43,487 nt of DNA from Prevotella sp. CAG:891 (GTDB lineage Bacteria > Bacteroidota > Bacteroidia > Bacteroidales > Bacteroidaceae): NCBI GenBank assembly GCA_000437675.1, contig FR901789.1:1-43487 (forward strand), read 5' to 3'. Numbering within the stretch: position 1 is the stretch's first letter; the number at the start of each line of letters is the position of its first letter. Below are positions 42,783 to 43,487 of this stretch, piece after piece. Made by a program: the position numbers and the translations under genes. The notes under the pieces were generated by a model, which saw only the letters and a program-made list of their open reading frames with translations, ran no database searches and was not told the DNA's origin.

Positions 42783-43487
42783 ATGAAAAACCAGAAAAGA
42801 GTTTATTCGTTTGGTAATGGTAAGGCTGAAGGCCGTGCCGATATGCGAAACGAACTTGGTGGTAAGGGTGCCAACCTTGCCGAGATGAATTTAATTGGTG
42901 TTCCCGTACCTCCGGGATTTACAATTACTACGGACGTTTGTAATGAATATTACGAAATTGGCAAAGATAATGTTGTTGCATTATTAAAAGAAGAAGTAGA
43001 AAAAAGCCTTCACCTCGTAGAGGAACTGATGAATAGTAAATTTGGTGATATCGAAAATCCCCTTTTACTTTCAGTACGTTCTGGTGCACGCGCTTCAATG
43101 CCAGGTATGATGGATACTATCTTGAACCTTGGTTTGAATGATGAAGTTGTTGAGGGATTGGCTCGCAAAACAAATAATCCTCGTTTCGCTTACGATGCAT
43201 ATCGTCGTTTCGTACAGATGTATGGTGACGTAGTATTGGGTATGAAGCCTGTAAACAAAGAGGATGTCGATCCGTTTGAGGCTATCATCGAGGATGTTAA
43301 AAAAGCCAAGGGCGTAGAACTTGACAATGAACTTGAAGTTGAAGACCTCAAGGAACTTGTAGTTCGTTTTAAGAAAGCTATTTTTGAACAAACTCACCGC
43401 GAATTCCCTACAAATCCTATGGAACAATTGTGGGGTGCAATCTGTGCTGTATTTGATTCATGGATGAACGAACGTGCTATTCTCTAC
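42783..43487 (+). CDS. ppdK: Pyruvate, phosphate dikinase, N-terminal part (runs off the window)
   Basis: The first 235 codons of the dikinase interconverting pyruvate + ATP + Pi with PEP + AMP + PPi are present; the complete family is about 870-910 aa. The nucleotide-binding domain begins with NELGGKGANLAEM and VPPGFTITTD. LLSVRSGARASMPGMMDTILNLGLND carries the conserved Arg that contacts the phosphates. The RFVQMYGDVVLGM and MEQLWGAICAVFDSW segments also fit. The frame is open to the last base. It has its own Bacteroidetes-type promoter and acts in PEP metabolism downstream of glycolysis. Confidence 0.95.
   Translation, partial: MKNQKRVYSFGNGKAEGRADMRNELGGKGANLAEMNLIGVPVPPGFTITTDVCNEYYEIGKDNVVALLKEEVEKSLHLVEELMNSKFGDIENPLLLSVRSGARASMPGMMDTILNLGLNDEVVEGLARKTNNPRFAYDAYRRFVQMYGDVVLGMKPVNKEDVDPFEAIIEDVKKAKGVELDNELEVEDLKELVVRFKKAIFEQTHREFPTNPMEQLWGAICAVFDSWMNERAILY

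Noticed and set aside
1..43487. CRISPR arrays, tRNA genes, insertion-sequence transposases
   Set aside because: No regularly spaced identical repeats with unique spacers, no tRNA T-loop/cloverleaf signatures, and no DDE or serine/tyrosine recombinase motifs were seen.

Overview
This window is a chromosomal segment of a member of the Bacteroidales, most likely Prevotellaceae or Bacteroidaceae. The evidence is the protein set (DUF5103-type type IX secretion plug, 189-aa adenylate kinase, MutS2 with Smr domain, laccase-fold PgeF, PyrF of the ~274-aa type), the AT-rich intergenic DNA, and recurring promoter boxes of the Bacteroidetes form TAnnTTTG, one with a TTTG box exactly 19 nt upstream. No tRNA, rRNA, CRISPR array, prophage or insertion-sequence transposase was seen. 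The right edge cuts through ppdK.

Layout. 1-458: one copy of a dispersed ~190-nt RNA-like repeat plus two short inverted-repeat (MITE-like) elements. 459-5164: glk and mscL (minus), then gapA, miaA and a lipid-kinase-like gene (plus). 5340-8644: an ABC-F ATPase (uup-like) and rarA. 8815-12366: pyrF and mutS2 (minus). 12491-15780: hpt, adk, obg and pgeF (plus). 15781-16450: a gene-poor gap with a terminator and a 21-bp tandem repeat. 16451-22063: hemW, a TRIC-family channel, a D-2-hydroxyacid dehydrogenase, the T9SS plug-like protein and a GH29 fucosidase, all minus. 22260-23253: two non-coding RNAs on the plus strand, RNase P RNA and a second copy of the dispersed RNA-like repeat. 23433-24583: a small membrane-stress-type trio (ytxH, holin-like, unknown; minus). 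24887-27816: SPOR lipoprotein, rlmN and pdxA.

27894-32573 is the most interesting stretch. A sugar/polyol nucleotidyltransferase, an ATP-grasp protein, a CDP-alcohol phosphotransferase and a flippase-like membrane protein lie in close order, followed after a 264-bp inverted-repeat element by a HAD phosphatase. Together they look like a compact pathway for making and handling a polar membrane lipid or CDP-activated headgroup. The product cannot be read from sequence.

33337-43487: a ClpA/ClpC-type unfoldase behind a textbook Bacteroidetes promoter, rfbC, lepA, an ftsE-like ATPase, lysC and lysA (two enzymes of the diaminopimelate/lysine pathway), an 846-bp gap, and the 5' part of ppdK. Most of the window is housekeeping; the novelty is in the repeats, the duplicated RNA-like element and the lipid-type cluster.
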